Assembly (NCBI GenBank): GCA_023427845.1
Contig: JAEYZX010000167.1
Coordinates: 1-14,957, forward strand
DNA: 14,957 nucleotides
Direction: 5' to 3'
Origin: Bacteroidota bacterium
GTDB taxonomy: Bacteria > Bacteroidota > Bacteroidia > Flavobacteriales > Flavobacteriaceae
How positions within the stretch are numbered: position 1 is the stretch's first letter; each line of letters begins with the position of its first letter. Under the pieces are notes generated by a model. That model had not been told where the DNA came from, did no database searches, and worked only from the letters and a program-made list of their open reading frames with translations. The position numbers and the translations under genes are program-made. This document shows positions 14,182-14,957 of the stretch, piece by piece.

Positions 14182-14957
14182 TTCCATTTAATAAACCATA
14201 TCTGACAGGAAAAGAGTCGGCGTACATGATTGATGCTGTACAGACAGGCAAAATTTCAGGCAATGGCAAATACACAAAACAATGCCAGGAGTTTTTTGAA
14301 ACGCGTTATGGTTTTAAAAAATGCCTGCTCACGACCTCGTGCACCGATGCGCTCGAAATGGCGGCAATATTATTGAACATCAAGGAAGGCGATGAGGTGA
14401 TCATGCCGTCATACACATTTGTATCGACCGCAAACGCGTTTGTTTTACGCGGCGCTAAAATTGTGTTTACCGACAGCAGGGCCGATCATCCGGGAATGGA
14501 TGAATCCAGCATCGAAAAACTGATCACACCGCGGACTGTCGCAATAGTGCCCGTACATTATGCCGGTGTTGCATGCGATATGGATCTCATAATGGATCTT
14601 GCCGCGAAATACAATCTGTATGTGGTTGAAGATGCCGCACAGGCAATTGAAAGTTATTATATAGGACGTGAAGGCATCAAAAAAGCCTTGGGATCTATTG
14701 GCCATTTGGCAGCATTTTCATTTCATGAAACGAAAAACATTATTTCAGGCGAAGGCGGGATGTTAGCGATAAACGATGATCGTTTTAGCGAGCGTGCCGA
14801 AATCATTTGGGAAAAAGGAACAAACCGTTCAGCATTTTTTAGGGGCGAAGTCGATAAATATGGTTGGGTCGATATTGGCAGTTCTTTCCTGCCTTCTGAA
14901 ATCGTGGCCGCGTTTTTATGGGCGCAGATCGAGAATCTGCACGATATTCAGAATGTA
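14178..14957 (+). CDS. WecE/RffA-like dTDP-4-amino-4,6-dideoxyhexose transaminase (3' truncated by window)
   Basis: 260 residues to the window edge, frame open; full-length family members are about 375. A DegT/DnrJ/EryC1/StrS PLP aminotransferase very like WecE: IPFNKPYLTGKE at the start, SGKISGNGKYTKQC, LLTTSCTDALEMAAILL (50-66), GDEVIMPSYTFVSTANAFVL (71-90), VPVHYAGVACDMD (124-136), VVEDAAQAIES (149-159), and FSFHETKNIISGEGG with the Schiff-base Lys at 186, then EKGTNRSAFFRGEVDKYGW and DIGSSFLPSE. WecE moves an amino group from glutamate to C4 of dTDP-4-keto-6-deoxy-D-glucose, giving dTDP-Fuc4N; close homologues can instead make the gluco isomer, so the stereochemistry is not certain. Its substrate is the same intermediate that feeds rfbC. 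I used ATG 14178 because it overlaps the previous stop and gives the standard N-terminus. Confidence 0.92.
   Translation, partial: MIPFNKPYLTGKESAYMIDAVQTGKISGNGKYTKQCQEFFETRYGFKKCLLTTSCTDALEMAAILLNIKEGDEVIMPSYTFVSTANAFVLRGAKIVFTDSRADHPGMDESSIEKLITPRTVAIVPVHYAGVACDMDLIMDLAAKYNLYVVEDAAQAIESYYIGREGIKKALGSIGHLAAFSFHETKNIISGEGGMLAINDDRFSERAEIIWEKGTNRSAFFRGEVDKYGWVDIGSSFLPSEIVAAFLWAQIENLHDIQNV

Overview
All genes lie on the + strand. Content and regulatory signals point to a member of the Bacteroidota, most likely Flavobacteriaceae (Flavobacterium-like). The signs are: a bacterial GH3-family gene; a secreted protein with a carboxypeptidase-regulatory-like domain; a conserved flavobacterial-type protein that I recall as the DUF6909 family; a textbook Bacteroidota promoter (TTG, 17 nt, TAnnTTTG); an intergenic palindromic repeat of a kind I remember as common in Flavobacterium; and few Shine-Dalgarno sequences. 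This placement is inferred from gene content, not from a marker gene.

Layout. Positions 1-1721 look like ordinary chromosome: the 3' end of a GH3-family gene, a hairpin repeat that probably ends its transcript, and a secreted protein gene. A strong promoter at 1726-1753 then starts a compact run of genes for surface polysaccharide. First come the DUF6909-like gene and a Wzz-like chain-length regulator. Next are rfbC and rfbD (last two steps to dTDP-L-rhamnose). A middle module follows: an RfbE-like SDR epimerase, a 632-residue polytopic membrane protein of an uncharacterised family, a second RfbE-like SDR, an FkbM methyltransferase, and a DPM1-like glycosyltransferase broken by an in-frame stop and a frameshift. 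After a 141-bp AT-rich gap, the only sizeable gap in the cluster, a second module begins: an ATP-grasp enzyme, an ArnC/GtrB-like membrane glycosyltransferase, a NeuD/PglD-like acyltransferase, and a WecE/RffA-like sugar aminotransferase that runs off the window end.

How the genes fit together. dTDP-4-keto-6-deoxyglucose, the RmlB product, is the probable branch point. RmlC and RmlD turn it into dTDP-L-rhamnose, while the WecE-like enzyme would turn it into a 4-amino-4,6-dideoxyhexose that the adjacent acyltransferase could N-acylate. rmlA and rmlB are not in the window and must be elsewhere. The two RfbE-like proteins have no CDP-glucose pathway genes beside them, so their substrates are open. 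Most junctions are 4-8 nt overlaps (ATGA type), as expected for translational coupling.

Best candidates for something undescribed are the module SDR / DPSW...FTYGPL membrane protein / SDR with Phe for the catalytic Tyr / FkbM / DPM1-like GT (6-11.4 kb), and the amino-sugar module at the right end. No RNA genes, CRISPR arrays, insertion sequences or phage genes were seen.
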